Position numbers and translations under genes: made by a program
The notes under the pieces: model-generated
Told to the model about the DNA's origin: nothing
Databases searched by the model: none
Seen by the model: the letters and a program-made list of their open reading frames with translations, nothing else
Part shown: positions 1-9,600 of the stretch, piece after piece
Layout of the letters: each line of letters opens with the position of its first letter
Position numbering within the stretch: position 1 is the stretch's first letter
Assembly (NCBI GenBank): GCA_900757505.1
Contig: CAAEOE010000060.1
Span: 1-28,165, forward strand
Reading direction: 5' to 3'
Source of the DNA: an uncultured Collinsella sp.
GTDB lineage: Bacteria; Actinomycetota; Coriobacteriia; Coriobacteriales; Coriobacteriaceae
DNA length: 28,165 nucleotides

Positions 1-70
1 GCGTGCTCGCTACAGAAAAGCTGATAAAAAAGTTTGTGTGCCGCCCCTTATGGGGCGGCACGTTTTTGTG
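1..70 (+). repeat. Direct repeat of the 3' end and terminator of the next gene (copy 1; copy 2 at 770-839)
   Basis: Bases 1-70 closely match 770-839. Both start GCGTGCTCGCTAC, continue with a GAAAA-CTGATAA-type stretch and end with the same GCCGCCCC hairpin and T-run. In the second copy the TAC is followed by TGA, the stop of the 153-785 gene. In this copy the triplet is AGA, so the same frame would stay open through the hairpin to a TAG at 98-100. I infer that a paralogous gene ends just outside or at the window start, and that the two arose by tandem duplication. The reading frame of the upstream gene cannot be seen. Confidence 0.7.
38..68 (+). terminator. Intrinsic terminator
   Basis: A perfect 10-bp stem (GTGCCGCCCC, 38-47, with GGGGCGGCAC, 52-61) and a 4-base loop TTAT are followed by GTTTTTG. 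This is a classical factor-independent terminator, ending the gene that lies upstream of the window. Confidence 0.85.
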
Positions 71-152
71 GGGGCCGGTTGGGGCGGTGACGTTGCTTAG
101 AGGGTACACTGGGTAGCGTTGGCTATTCGTTTCCTCTTGTGAGGTGTTGGTT

Positions 153-785
153 ATGGGTAAGAAGTCTCGGGCTCGGGTTGCTGCGGCGGGAACTCGCAAG
201 GATCCTGGTCGTCGGGTTGCTGAGGGCAAAAAGGCCGATCGTGCCGAGAAGGACAAGAAGGTCGGTGCGCATGCTCATCCTGAGTGGGCGCCCCATTTGA
301 ATTCGGCTAGTGAGGACTTGACCGCCAAGTTGTTTACGATGGTCGAGGTCATCTTGGGCGTGGTGCCTGTGGTGGTCATTGGCCTGTTCCTGGCCTCTAA
401 GGATGCCACGAGCGTGGATAAGCTCACCGAGGTCTTTTCGCAGGAGCCCTCGATGGTGGTCTCGTTTATTTCTGCGTGCTTGCAGCCGTTTGTGGCGTAC
501 ATGCTGTATATGGTCTACCGCAAATACTGCGAGGGTGATGCGGGCTTTGCCGCCGGTAACCTGATCGGTCTTTTGTGCTCCGAGATCCTACTGCTCAATA
601 TCCCGGGCGTCATCGGTATGGGCATCTTGCTGTGGCGTGTTTGGCGCAACGTTGCCCCGCACTTCGAGAGCTGGTTGTTTGAGCGTCGCTTTGCGGGCGT
701 GGTGGCCGATATTGCGGGCTCGCTCGTGATTCTAGCCTTGGCGTTTCTGTGCTCCGGCTTCGGGCCGTCGCGTGCTCGCTACTGA
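153..785 (+). CDS. Small four-helix membrane protein of unknown function
   Basis: The gene encodes 210 residues. I chose the ATG at 153 because GAGGTG at 141-146 sits at ideal spacing; a GTG nine bases earlier would overlap that site. The first 40 or so residues are strongly basic (many K and R) and should be cytoplasmic. Four hydrophobic segments follow at about residues 63-83, 100-125, 135-160 and 185-203. The second to fourth are interrupted by short charged loops (YRKYCEGD; WRVWRN). No catalytic motif or known family is recognisable. It is a single-gene unit followed by its own terminator, and its tail and terminator are duplicated at 1-70, suggesting a neighbouring paralog. Function unknown; the charged N-terminus could be a partner- or nucleic-acid-binding tail, but that is speculation. 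Confidence 0.8.
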   Translation: MGKKSRARVAAAGTRKDPGRRVAEGKKADRAEKDKKVGAHAHPEWAPHLNSASEDLTAKLFTMVEVILGVVPVVVIGLFLASKDATSVDKLTEVFSQEPSMVVSFISACLQPFVAYMLYMVYRKYCEGDAGFAAGNLIGLLCSEILLLNIPGVIGMGILLWRVWRNVAPHFESWLFERRFAGVVADIAGSLVILALAFLCSGFGPSRARY

Positions 786-806
786 AAAACTGATAAGAAG
801 TTAGCA

Positions 807-836
807 TGCCGCCCCTTTTGGGGCGGCACGTTTTTG
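807..836 (+). terminator. Intrinsic terminator of the 153-785 gene
   Basis: A perfect 9-bp stem TGCCGCCCC (807-815) / GGGGCGGCA (820-828) with loop TTTT is followed by CGTTTTTG. It is nearly the same as the terminator at 38-68. Confidence 0.88.
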
Positions 837-1088
837 TATGGGGTCCCGGTCTCCACAATTTCCGTCAAGCTTTTGGTTAGATTTTGGTCAGTTGGCGTAA
901 GGGTGGAAGGCCAAAAGATTGCTGGCGAAAAAAGCTCAGAGAAAGTGCTGGTAGGGGAGTTGTTGAGCTTTTCGACAGCTTTTGAGCAAAAGAAACTTTG
1001 TGGCTATTGCCGGCGATTGCGTTGTCGCGGTCATGGCGGTGCGGGATGCTGGTCGTAAGCGTCGAATGCTCCGACTTTGGAGGCCAAC

Positions 1089-1511
1089 ATGGACCTGTTT
1101 CTTGAGACTCCGCAGCAACAAGCTGAGCGCATGCTGCGTCAGCAGCAACGACTCATGGAGATGCAAATGCAGGGGGCGGCAGCCCAGCCCCCTGCGCAAA
1201 ATGCCACGCCTGTGGTTTCGCCTGCGGGCGAATCGGCACCAGAGGCCTATTCCGTACAGCAAGATTCATATGCGCAGGAGCTCGCGTTCGACAAGCGTCG
1301 TGCGCGTCGTCGCCGCGTGGGCCAGCGCCTGTGCACATTGGCGATGATCGTGCTCATCCCGCTGGGGCTTGCGGTCATCTTTCTGGCGTCGTATGCCCTC
1401 ACGTGCATCCTCAACGGCGCATCGCCCAACGAGGTGCTCCAACATCTAGCGGCCCTGGGCCAGCGCCTAGGCGACGTCATAACAACCATCCGCACCGGCT
1501 GGGAGAGTTAG
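1089..1511 (+). CDS. Single-pass membrane protein with a glutamine-rich N-terminus, unknown function
   Basis: The gene encodes 140 residues. The ATG at 1089 is favoured because GGAGG (1079-1083) lies five bases upstream; the TTG at 1077 overlaps that site. The first 30 residues are rich in Gln, Met and Arg (repeated QQQ and MEMQMQ) and could form an amphipathic or coiled-coil helix. A Pro/Ala-rich linker follows, then a very basic patch (KRRARRRR, about residues 75-85), one strong transmembrane helix (about residues 90-115) and a short C-terminal helix. The basic patch before the helix predicts a cytoplasmic N-terminus. No family is recognised. The 250 bases upstream (837-1088) hold no gene I can support. 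Confidence 0.7.
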   Translation: MDLFLETPQQQAERMLRQQQRLMEMQMQGAAAQPPAQNATPVVSPAGESAPEAYSVQQDSYAQELAFDKRRARRRRVGQRLCTLAMIVLIPLGLAVIFLASYALTCILNGASPNEVLQHLAALGQRLGDVITTIRTGWES

Positions 1512-1576
1512 CGTTTGTCACATTAGGACTTCTAGGGTGTAGGGATTATCGCCACGAGCGGAATTCTTGCATCCTG

Positions 1577-1622
1577 TTGGTCCTGTCGTGCGACTGAATA
1601 GTATTATTGAAGATGAATAATA
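1577..1622 (+). promoter_or_regulatory. Candidate promoter with overlapping inverted-repeat operator
   Basis: A TTGGTC box (1577-1582) is followed after 16 bases by TAGTAT (1599-1604). A perfect inverted repeat TATTATT (1602-1608), 7-base spacer, AATAATA (1616-1622) covers the -10 region and the expected start of transcription. The local AT-richness contrasts with the GC-rich surroundings. It precedes a remnant/HTH gene pair, so autoregulation by the HTH protein is a reasonable inference. Confidence 0.45.
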
Positions 1623-1634
1623 ATAGGATTTGAT

Positions 1635-1878
1635 ATGTATAAGCAGGATTTAGAGCAGATCCCTCTTGGAGGACCTGGCGGTAATGAAGCTCTATGCCTT
1701 CCGTCCGAACGACATCATCGATCTTCATAGTCAGGCATTCGTCGACCGACTTGATTGGGGGCTGCTCGAACGGCTTATATTCGACGAGGGAGAAGCACTG
1801 GCGTCGTCGCCTTCGGAGCGGAGTTATCAAGAGATGGTCTGTGCATACAGGCAATACAAAAAGGAGGTGCTCGGTTGA
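1635..1878 (+). pseudogene. Remnant of a nucleotidyltransferase (DUF6036/toxin-like) gene with internal deletion
   Basis: An ATG at 1635, preceded by AGGA, opens a frame encoding MYKQDLEQIP that soon runs to a stop. In a second frame, from about 1666 to the TGA at 1876-1878, the sequence reads EDLAVMKLYAFRPNDIIDL followed by about 50 residues. This resembles the C-terminal end of MNT/DUF6036-type nucleotidyltransferases, in which a D-L-x-x-x-K-L motif precedes R-x-x-D-x-x-D-[IL]. The catalytic N-terminal domain (GS-x10-DxD type) is missing. I infer that roughly 100 or more codons were deleted with a frameshift, leaving an N-terminal stub and a C-terminal tail. Alternatively the C-terminal 64-70 residues are still translated as a small protein, since translation there would couple to the next gene. 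Family assignment comes from pattern recognition only. Confidence 0.5.
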
Positions 1879-2438
1879 ATCTGACCTTTGAGGGATTCTT
1901 AAAAGGCTATTGCCGAGAGCTATCCGGACAGCAGTCGCTCAGTTTTAGAAAACTGGTTAAGCAAGCGACGACGGTTGCGCCGCGCGTGGCGGAGCCCCTG
2001 TTTTTGCTCGCTTTGGCACAGGGTAAAGCCGAATACGTTCTGGGCTTATCCGAGGGTTCGTGGATGGAAGAGGGTTACCGAGGCGTTTTGTCCTTGTACG
2101 CCCAAACGGGTAGCCTGGCATCTCTATGCGCCGAGGATAAACTTCCTAATCGTTATGCCAACGTTTGGCGTGCGTATAGAGCGGTGAAGGAAAAGCCAGT
2201 GGCGGACAGAAGGATCAACGCCCTGATGCGAAAAAGAACGTTGGGAGCGCTAGAGGAATCGGGCGTAACGCGCTACGGTCTCTGCCGCGATTTGAATCTG
2301 AATAAGGGAAACGTGTACGCATATTTAGCCGGTGATGACTCAAAGGTGAGCAGGAAAACGGCGCGCCGCATTATGGAATATGCGGAGGAGAGGGGCGCCC
2401 AAGAAGGGGCCGGGCGCCCGGTGTGTGTGGCGGGGTAA
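1875..2438 (+). CDS. Helix-turn-helix protein, putative antitoxin partner of the broken nucleotidyltransferase
   Basis: The gene encodes 187 residues from a TTG at 1875 that overlaps the upstream TGA (TTGA), with a very strong AAGGAGGTG at 1861-1869. This is a typical translationally coupled pair. Residues about 1-110 are helical with no recognised motif. Residues about 120-172 look like a Cro/CI-type HTH (RTLGALEESGVTRYGLC, then LNLNKGNVYAYLAG, then SRKTARRIMEYA). The tail is Gly/Arg-rich. Two-gene cassettes of a DUF6036-like nucleotidyltransferase and such an HTH protein occur in many actinobacteria and firmicutes, and I read this gene as the surviving antitoxin or regulator. It could repress its own promoter through the inverted repeat at 1602-1622. 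Confidence 0.6.
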   Translation: MNLTFEGFLKGYCRELSGQQSLSFRKLVKQATTVAPRVAEPLFLLALAQGKAEYVLGLSEGSWMEEGYRGVLSLYAQTGSLASLCAEDKLPNRYANVWRAYRAVKEKPVADRRINALMRKRTLGALEESGVTRYGLCRDLNLNKGNVYAYLAGDDSKVSRKTARRIMEYAEERGAQEGAGRPVCVAG

Positions 2439-2489
2439 GATTGATCGCGGTTTTGATTGATGACCGATTGAGTTTGTTGGGCGGAGTTT

Positions 2490-3845
2490 ATGTCTGCTAT
2501 TGATATTGTGCTTGTTGTGATCGCCTTGGTGGCGGTGGGGGTTGCTGTGGCTTGCGCCCTCCAGCTCAAGAGCCTGCGTGCCGAGTTGCGGGAGCGTGGC
2601 GACAGTAGCGCGGAAACGCTCGCGGCGCTCGAGCAGGCCAACAGCACGCTCGATGCCCTGAACGTCGCGCTGGCCGAAACCCGCCGCACGGCCAATGTCA
2701 TCGCGCAGCAGCAGACAACCGATGCGGCCGTGGAGCAGCAACGTTACCTGACCATCGCACGCGAGTTTTCGCAAGCTGGTGACCGGATGGATGACCTGCG
2801 CCGCGAGACGGCCCAACAGCTCGGTGCCAACCGCGAGGGCATCGAGCACCGCCTGGACAAGGTGCGCGAGACGGTCGATGCCCAGCTGGGTGCTATCCGC
2901 AAAGACAACAACGTGCAACTCGATCAGATGCGCGCAACGGTGGACGAGAAGCTCTCCCGCACGCTCAACGATCGCCTGTCGTCATCGTTTAAGCAGGTGA
3001 GCGACCAGCTCGAAGCCGTCTACAAGGGCCTGGGCGATATGCAATCCATCGCCACCGGCGTGGGCGATCTTAAGCGCGTACTGGGCAATGTGAAGGCGCG
3101 TGGCATTTTGGGCGAGGTGCAGCTGGGTGCAATTCTGGCGGACATCCTTACACCCGACCAGTATCTGGAAAACGTCGCCACCAAGCCCGGCGCCTCGGAG
3201 CGCGTTGAGTTTGCCGTCAAGCTGCCGGTGGACGAGGGCGACCCCGTGCTGCTGCCGATTGACTCCAAGTTTCCGGGCGACGCGTACGAGCACCTGCTCG
3301 ACGCGCAGGAGTCGGGCGATGCGGAGACCGTGGCGGCTGCGCGTAAGACGCTCGACACCATGGTCAAGCGCGAGGCCAAGGATATCTGCGAAAAGTACCT
3401 GAGTGTGCCGGCAACGACCAACTTTGGCATCATGTTCGTGCCGTTTGAAGGACTGTACGCCGAGGTCGTCAGCCGCCCCGGGCTTATCGAGACCCTGGGC
3501 CGCGACTATCACGTCAACGTTGCCGGCCCCAGCACCATGGCGGCCATTCTCAACAGCCTGCAGATGAGTTACCAAACGTTTAAGCTGCAAAAACGCACCG
3601 ACGATGTACTGCGCGTGCTCTCCGCTGTCAAGGCCGAGCTGCCGCGCTATCAAAAGGCGCTGCGCCGCGCCCAGCAGCAGATCGAGACCGCGGGCAAAAC
3701 GGTCGAGGGCATCATCACCACGCGCACCAACGTCATGGAGCGCAAGCTCAAGGACATCGACGCCCTGGAAGATGCCGAGGAGGCCGACGAGATCTTGGGG
3801 CTTACGTCTGCGAGCCTGCTCGCAGACCAAAAAGACGAGGACTAG
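2490..3845 (+). CDS. rmuC: DNA recombination protein RmuC
   Basis: The gene encodes 451 residues, close to the usual RmuC length. An N-terminal membrane helix (about residues 3-24) is followed by a long coiled coil rich in Gln, Glu and Arg (about 25-170). The nuclease-like core spans about 190-400 and includes the family's hallmark P-I-D-S-K-F-P stretch near residue 255 (PD-(D/E)xK-type fold). Later conserved pieces include FVPFEGLYAE and GPSTMAAILNSLQM. RmuC limits inversions and acts in recombination; its exact reaction is unsettled. GGAG lies only three bases before the ATG, a short spacing, but no better start is in frame. It stands alone on its strand between the HTH gene and the ABC exporter. 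Confidence 0.93.
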   Translation: MSAIDIVLVVIALVAVGVAVACALQLKSLRAELRERGDSSAETLAALEQANSTLDALNVALAETRRTANVIAQQQTTDAAVEQQRYLTIAREFSQAGDRMDDLRRETAQQLGANREGIEHRLDKVRETVDAQLGAIRKDNNVQLDQMRATVDEKLSRTLNDRLSSSFKQVSDQLEAVYKGLGDMQSIATGVGDLKRVLGNVKARGILGEVQLGAILADILTPDQYLENVATKPGASERVEFAVKLPVDEGDPVLLPIDSKFPGDAYEHLLDAQESGDAETVAAARKTLDTMVKREAKDICEKYLSVPATTNFGIMFVPFEGLYAEVVSRPGLIETLGRDYHVNVAGPSTMAAILNSLQMSYQTFKLQKRTDDVLRVLSAVKAELPRYQKALRRAQQQIETAGKTVEGIITTRTNVMERKLKDIDALEDAEEADEILGLTSASLLADQKDED

Positions 3846-3862
3846 CTTCATCTGACGGCGGG

Positions 3863-3895
3863 GCGCCTGCGCAAGCGCGGGGCGCGGGCGCTTTT
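3863..3895 (+). terminator. Weak candidate terminator after rmuC
   Basis: GCGCCTGCGC (3863-3872) can pair with GCGCGGGGCGC (3875-3885) with one bulged base. A further GGGCGC and TTTT (3892-3895) follow. The loop is only two bases as drawn, so alternative pairings are likely. Confidence 0.3.
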
Positions 3896-3905
3896 CGCGT
3901 CACAC

Positions 3906-3936
3906 TTGCCTGAAGCGCGCTTCGGTGTGCAACAAT
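3906..3936 (+). promoter_or_regulatory. Candidate promoter with a 12-bp palindrome, upstream of the ABC exporter
   Basis: TTGCCT (3906-3911) and AACAAT (3931-3936) are separated by 19 bases. A perfect palindrome GAAGCGCGCTTC (3912-3923) fills the start of the spacer. The spacer is long, so the promoter call is tentative; the palindrome is certain as sequence. Confidence 0.35.
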
Positions 3937-3970
3937 GGCGTTTCGCCCTATCAGACGCGAAAGGAAGTCC

Positions 3971-5773
<1,803 letters not shown>

Positions 5774-5836
5774 GCGTCTCGGACGTGGGACAATTGTGTC
5801 CATAAGTTTATTGTGCCGTTGAGCCGAGGAGTCGTT

Positions 5837-6502
5837 ATGCCACGCGAGACCAATGCCGCCAAGCGCGAGCGCGCCATCGAGGTGTGTGAGCGCCTCAGCC
5901 GTCGCTATGGCCCGGTCGAGTGCTTTTTGGACCACGAAAATCCCTTCCGCCTGCTGATCGCGGTGCTGCTCTCGGCGCAAACGACCGATGCGCAGGTCAA
6001 CAAGGTGACGCCGAAGCTGTTTGCCCAGTGGCCCACGCCCGAGGCCATGGCCGGGGCGAGCGTGGCCGATGTGGCCGATACCATCAAGTCACTCGGCTTC
6101 TACAAGAGCAAAGCCAAGCATGCCGTCGAGGCCGCGCAGATGATCGTCGCCGACTATGGCGGCGAGGTGCCGGCCGACATGAAGGAACTCGTGAAGCTGC
6201 CGGGCGTGGGACGCAAGACGGCGAACATCGTGCTCAACGTGGGGTATGGCATCGTGGAAGGCATTGCGGTGGACACGCACGTCAACCGCATTGCGCACCG
6301 CCTGATGCTGAGTCCCAAGACGCATGCCAAGGAGCCGCTCAAGACCGAGCAGGATCTGCTCAAGATTTTGCCGCACGAGTATTGGGAATCGGTCAACCAT
6401 CAGTGGATCACCTTCGGTCGCGAGATCTGCGACGCCCGCAAACCCAAGTGTGACGAGTGTCCGCTGGCAGATTTGTGCCCCAGCGTGCGCGTAGCGGGAT
6501 AG
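5837..6502 (+). CDS. nth: Endonuclease III (DNA glycosylase/AP lyase)
   Basis: The gene encodes 221 residues, the usual size. The start at ATG 5837 follows GAGGAG (5826-5831). The helix-hairpin-helix reads LPGVGRKTAN (121-130) with the Schiff-base Lys127. The catalytic Asp is in VDTHVNR (Asp146). Four cysteines in C-x6-C-x2-C-x5-C spacing (198, 205, 208, 214) build the 4Fe-4S cluster. The enzyme removes oxidised pyrimidines and nicks abasic sites in base-excision repair. It lies 63 bases after the ABC gene and upstream of mfd, another repair gene, though a hairpin separates nth from mfd. Confidence 0.96.
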   Translation: MPRETNAAKRERAIEVCERLSRRYGPVECFLDHENPFRLLIAVLLSAQTTDAQVNKVTPKLFAQWPTPEAMAGASVADVADTIKSLGFYKSKAKHAVEAAQMIVADYGGEVPADMKELVKLPGVGRKTANIVLNVGYGIVEGIAVDTHVNRIAHRLMLSPKTHAKEPLKTEQDLLKILPHEYWESVNHQWITFGREICDARKPKCDECPLADLCPSVRVAG

Positions 6503-6606
6503 GGCGGAACGCATCTTCGTCTAGCGTTTTTTGCGGGGCTGGGTTTGCCCTTGAGCCGGAGTCCTCTCCATGCGCTACCATGACAGACAATGTATTTGAC
6601 GTACGA

Positions 6607-6634
6607 CCCGCCGAGCTTGCCCCGGCGGGCTTTT
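6607..6634 (+). terminator. Hairpin with short T-run between nth and mfd
   Basis: A 7-bp perfect stem CCCGCCG (6607-6613) / CGGCGGG (6623-6629) with a 9-base loop is followed by CTTTT. It could end nth transcription. A TACCAT box at 6576-6581 (weak -35 TTGAGC at 6551-6556, 19-base spacer) may instead put it in the mfd leader, where it would act as an attenuator. Confidence 0.55.
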
Positions 6635-6659
6635 GGCGTTGCGATGCCGGAGGAACAGC

Positions 6660-9600
6660 ATGCTCATTCACCGTATAGCCGCGCAGCTCTACACTGCCGA
6701 GGCGCTGCAGACCGTCGAGGCCGGACTCGATGCCGGCGAGGACGTGACGCTGGCCGTGTCGCAGTCGGGTCGCACGCTTATGGCGGCGGCCCAGTTTGCG
6801 CGTCGTCCGCGCCCGACGGTCTACATTGTGAGCGGCGAGGACGCGGCCGATCGCGCTGCGCGCAGCCTGGCCGCCTATGTGGGGCTGGCGCACGTGTGCC
6901 GCTTTCCCGAGCGCAGGGACTACCCTTGGCGCGAGCAGGCGCCCGACGACGCCGTGGTGGCGCAGCGCTGCGAGGCACTGGGACGCATCGTGCGCGGGGA
7001 CAACTGCATCATGGTCGCCTCGGCTCGCGCGCTGCTGCGCTGCGTGCCGCCGGTCGAGAGCCGCTATTGGGAGTCCACGACCTTTGCGGTGGGCGAGGAG
7101 ATTCCTTTTGACGAGGTGCCGCAGCGCCTGGTGGGCATGGGCTACACCAATGCCGGTGCCGCCGACGCGCCCGGCCTGTTCCGCGTGCACGGCGACACCG
7201 TAGAGGTGTTCCCCGCACAGGAAAAGGCGCCCGTGCGCATCGAGTTCTTCGGCGACGAGATTGACCGCATCCGCCGCATGGTGAGCTCCACGGGGCAGAC
7301 CATCGGCAACGAGGACAGTATCGAGATCTTCCCCTGCCGCGAGCTGGCGCTTACCGACGATGCCGTCCACAACATGCACGTGGCGCTCTACCGTGCCAGC
7401 CAGGACGACAGCAAGCTGGCGGCGCTGCTCGAGATGGTGGATGCGCGCATCGTCACGCCCGAGCTCGACCGCTTTTTGCCGGTGATGTACGGCCAGACCG
7501 TAAGCCCGCTGGCGCACGTGAGCGGCAAGGCGCTCGTGGTGCTGTCCGAGCCGCGCTCGCTGTTCGACGATTGCCTGCGTGCCTACGAGGATATCGAGGC
7601 GCGTGCTGGCGAGGCAGGGATTGACCGGCTGGATGGCCTGTATGTACGTGCCCAGCAGCTCGATTTTGGTGCCCAGCAGCGCCTGAACTACGTGAGCCTG
7701 ATCCGTGCCGGCGGCGCGGTGACGGCGGAGCTCAAGATTGAGCAGCCGGCCATTGCGGGCTCGGACAATCGCTTTATGACGCGCATTCAGGAAGTCGTGG
7801 GCAAGCGCTACGCCTGCGTGTTTGCCATCCCCGACCGCGGTGCGCGCGAGTCGATGGAGCTCACCTTTGGCGACGAGGGCATTACCTTTGAGGAGTCGCT
7901 GACCGCGGCGCCCGAAAATGCCGGTGCTATCGGCGACCGCGTGCGCGTGGCGGCGGCGGATTCTGCCGATCGTGCTGCACGTCAGGAGGCCCATGCTTTC
8001 ATTCGCGAGCGTAAGGCCGACGCGCTCAACGCCCGCTCGCTCGAGGCGGGCGCCGCGCAGGCTGCCGCCGGCGCTGCCGTGCCCACCATCTCGCGCGGGC
8101 GCGTGACCTTTGTGGACGCTGCCCTGCCGCAGGGCGTGGTGGTGCCCGACGCCAATTTGGCCGTGTTCTCGATCGCCGACCTCAATGCCCGCATGGATGC
8201 CAACCGCGCGCGCAGCCGCCGCAAGGTTGACATTACGCAGATCACGTTCCCGTTTAAGCCGGGCGACTACGTGGTGCATGCCACCCACGGCATCGCGCTC
8301 TTTAGCGAGATTGCGCGCCAGGAAGTGGGCGGCAAGGAACGCGACTACTTTTTGCTGGAATATGCCGACGGTGACAAGCTCTACGTGCCGTTGGAGCAGG
8401 TCGACCGCATCACGCGATACGTCGGTCCTGACGGCGACAAGCCGCGCCTGACCAGGCTCAACACCGCCGACTGGACGCGTGCCACCAACAAGGCGCGCAA
8501 GAACGCCAAAAAGCTGGCGTTTGACCTGGTCGATCTGTATACGCGTCGCTCGTCGATTACCGGTATCGCCTGCCCGCCCGACACGCCCGAGCAGATCGAG
8601 ATGGAGCAGAGCTTCCCTTACGACGAGACGCGCGACCAGCTGGAGGCCATCGCCGACATCAAGGCCGACATGGAGGCGCCCAAGCCCATGGATCGCCTGC
8701 TGTGCGGCGACGTGGGTTTCGGCAAGACCGAGGTTGCCCTGCGCGCGGCGTTTAAGTGCGTGGACTCCGGCCGCCAAGTCATGGTGCTCTGCCCCACGAC
8801 CATTCTGGCCCAGCAGCACTACGAGACGTTCTTTGAGCGCTTTGCCCCGTTTGGCCTCGAGGTCGAAGTGCTCAGCCGCTTCCGCACCCCGGCGCAGCAG
8901 AAGCGCGCGCTCAAGGCGTTTGCCGAGGGCACGATTGATGTGCTCATCGGCACGCATCGTCTGCTTTCGGCCGATGTGAACCCCAAGAACCTGGGCCTGG
9001 TGATCATTGACGAGGAGCAGCGCTTTGGCGTGCAGCACAAGGAGCAGCTCAAGAACCTGCGCGAGCAGATTGACGTGCTCACGCTTTCGGCAACGCCGAT
9101 TCCGCGAACCATGCAGATGGCCACGAGCGGCGTGCGCGACATGAGCCTGATCACGACGCCGCCGACCGGGCGCCGCCCCGTAATCGTGCACGTGGGAGAG
9201 TACGACCCCGACGTGGTGAGCGCGGCGATTCGCCTGGAGGTGGGTCGCGGCGGTCAGGTGTACTACGTGTCCAACCGCGTCAAGACCATCGACGACGCCG
9301 TGGCGCGCGTGCACGAGGCCGCGCCCGAGGCGCGCGTGGGCGTAGCGCACGGCAAGATGAGCCCGCGCGAGGTCGAGGATGTGATGATCGAGTTCGCGAC
9401 CAAAAAGATCGACGTGCTCATCGCCACGACCATCGTGGAGAGCGGCATCGACAACGCGACCGCCAACACGCTCATCATCGAGGACTCGCAGCGCCTGGGT
9501 CTGGCACAGCTCTACCAGCTCAAGGGCCGTGTGGGCCGCTCTGCCACGCAGGCCTACGCGTACTTTATGTTCCCGGGCGAGCTGCCGCTCACCGAGGAGG

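Noticed and set aside
834..1058. A 74-codon frame in the gap between the two small membrane-protein genes
   Set aside because: It starts inside the terminator T-run, has no ribosome binding site and no recognisable features.
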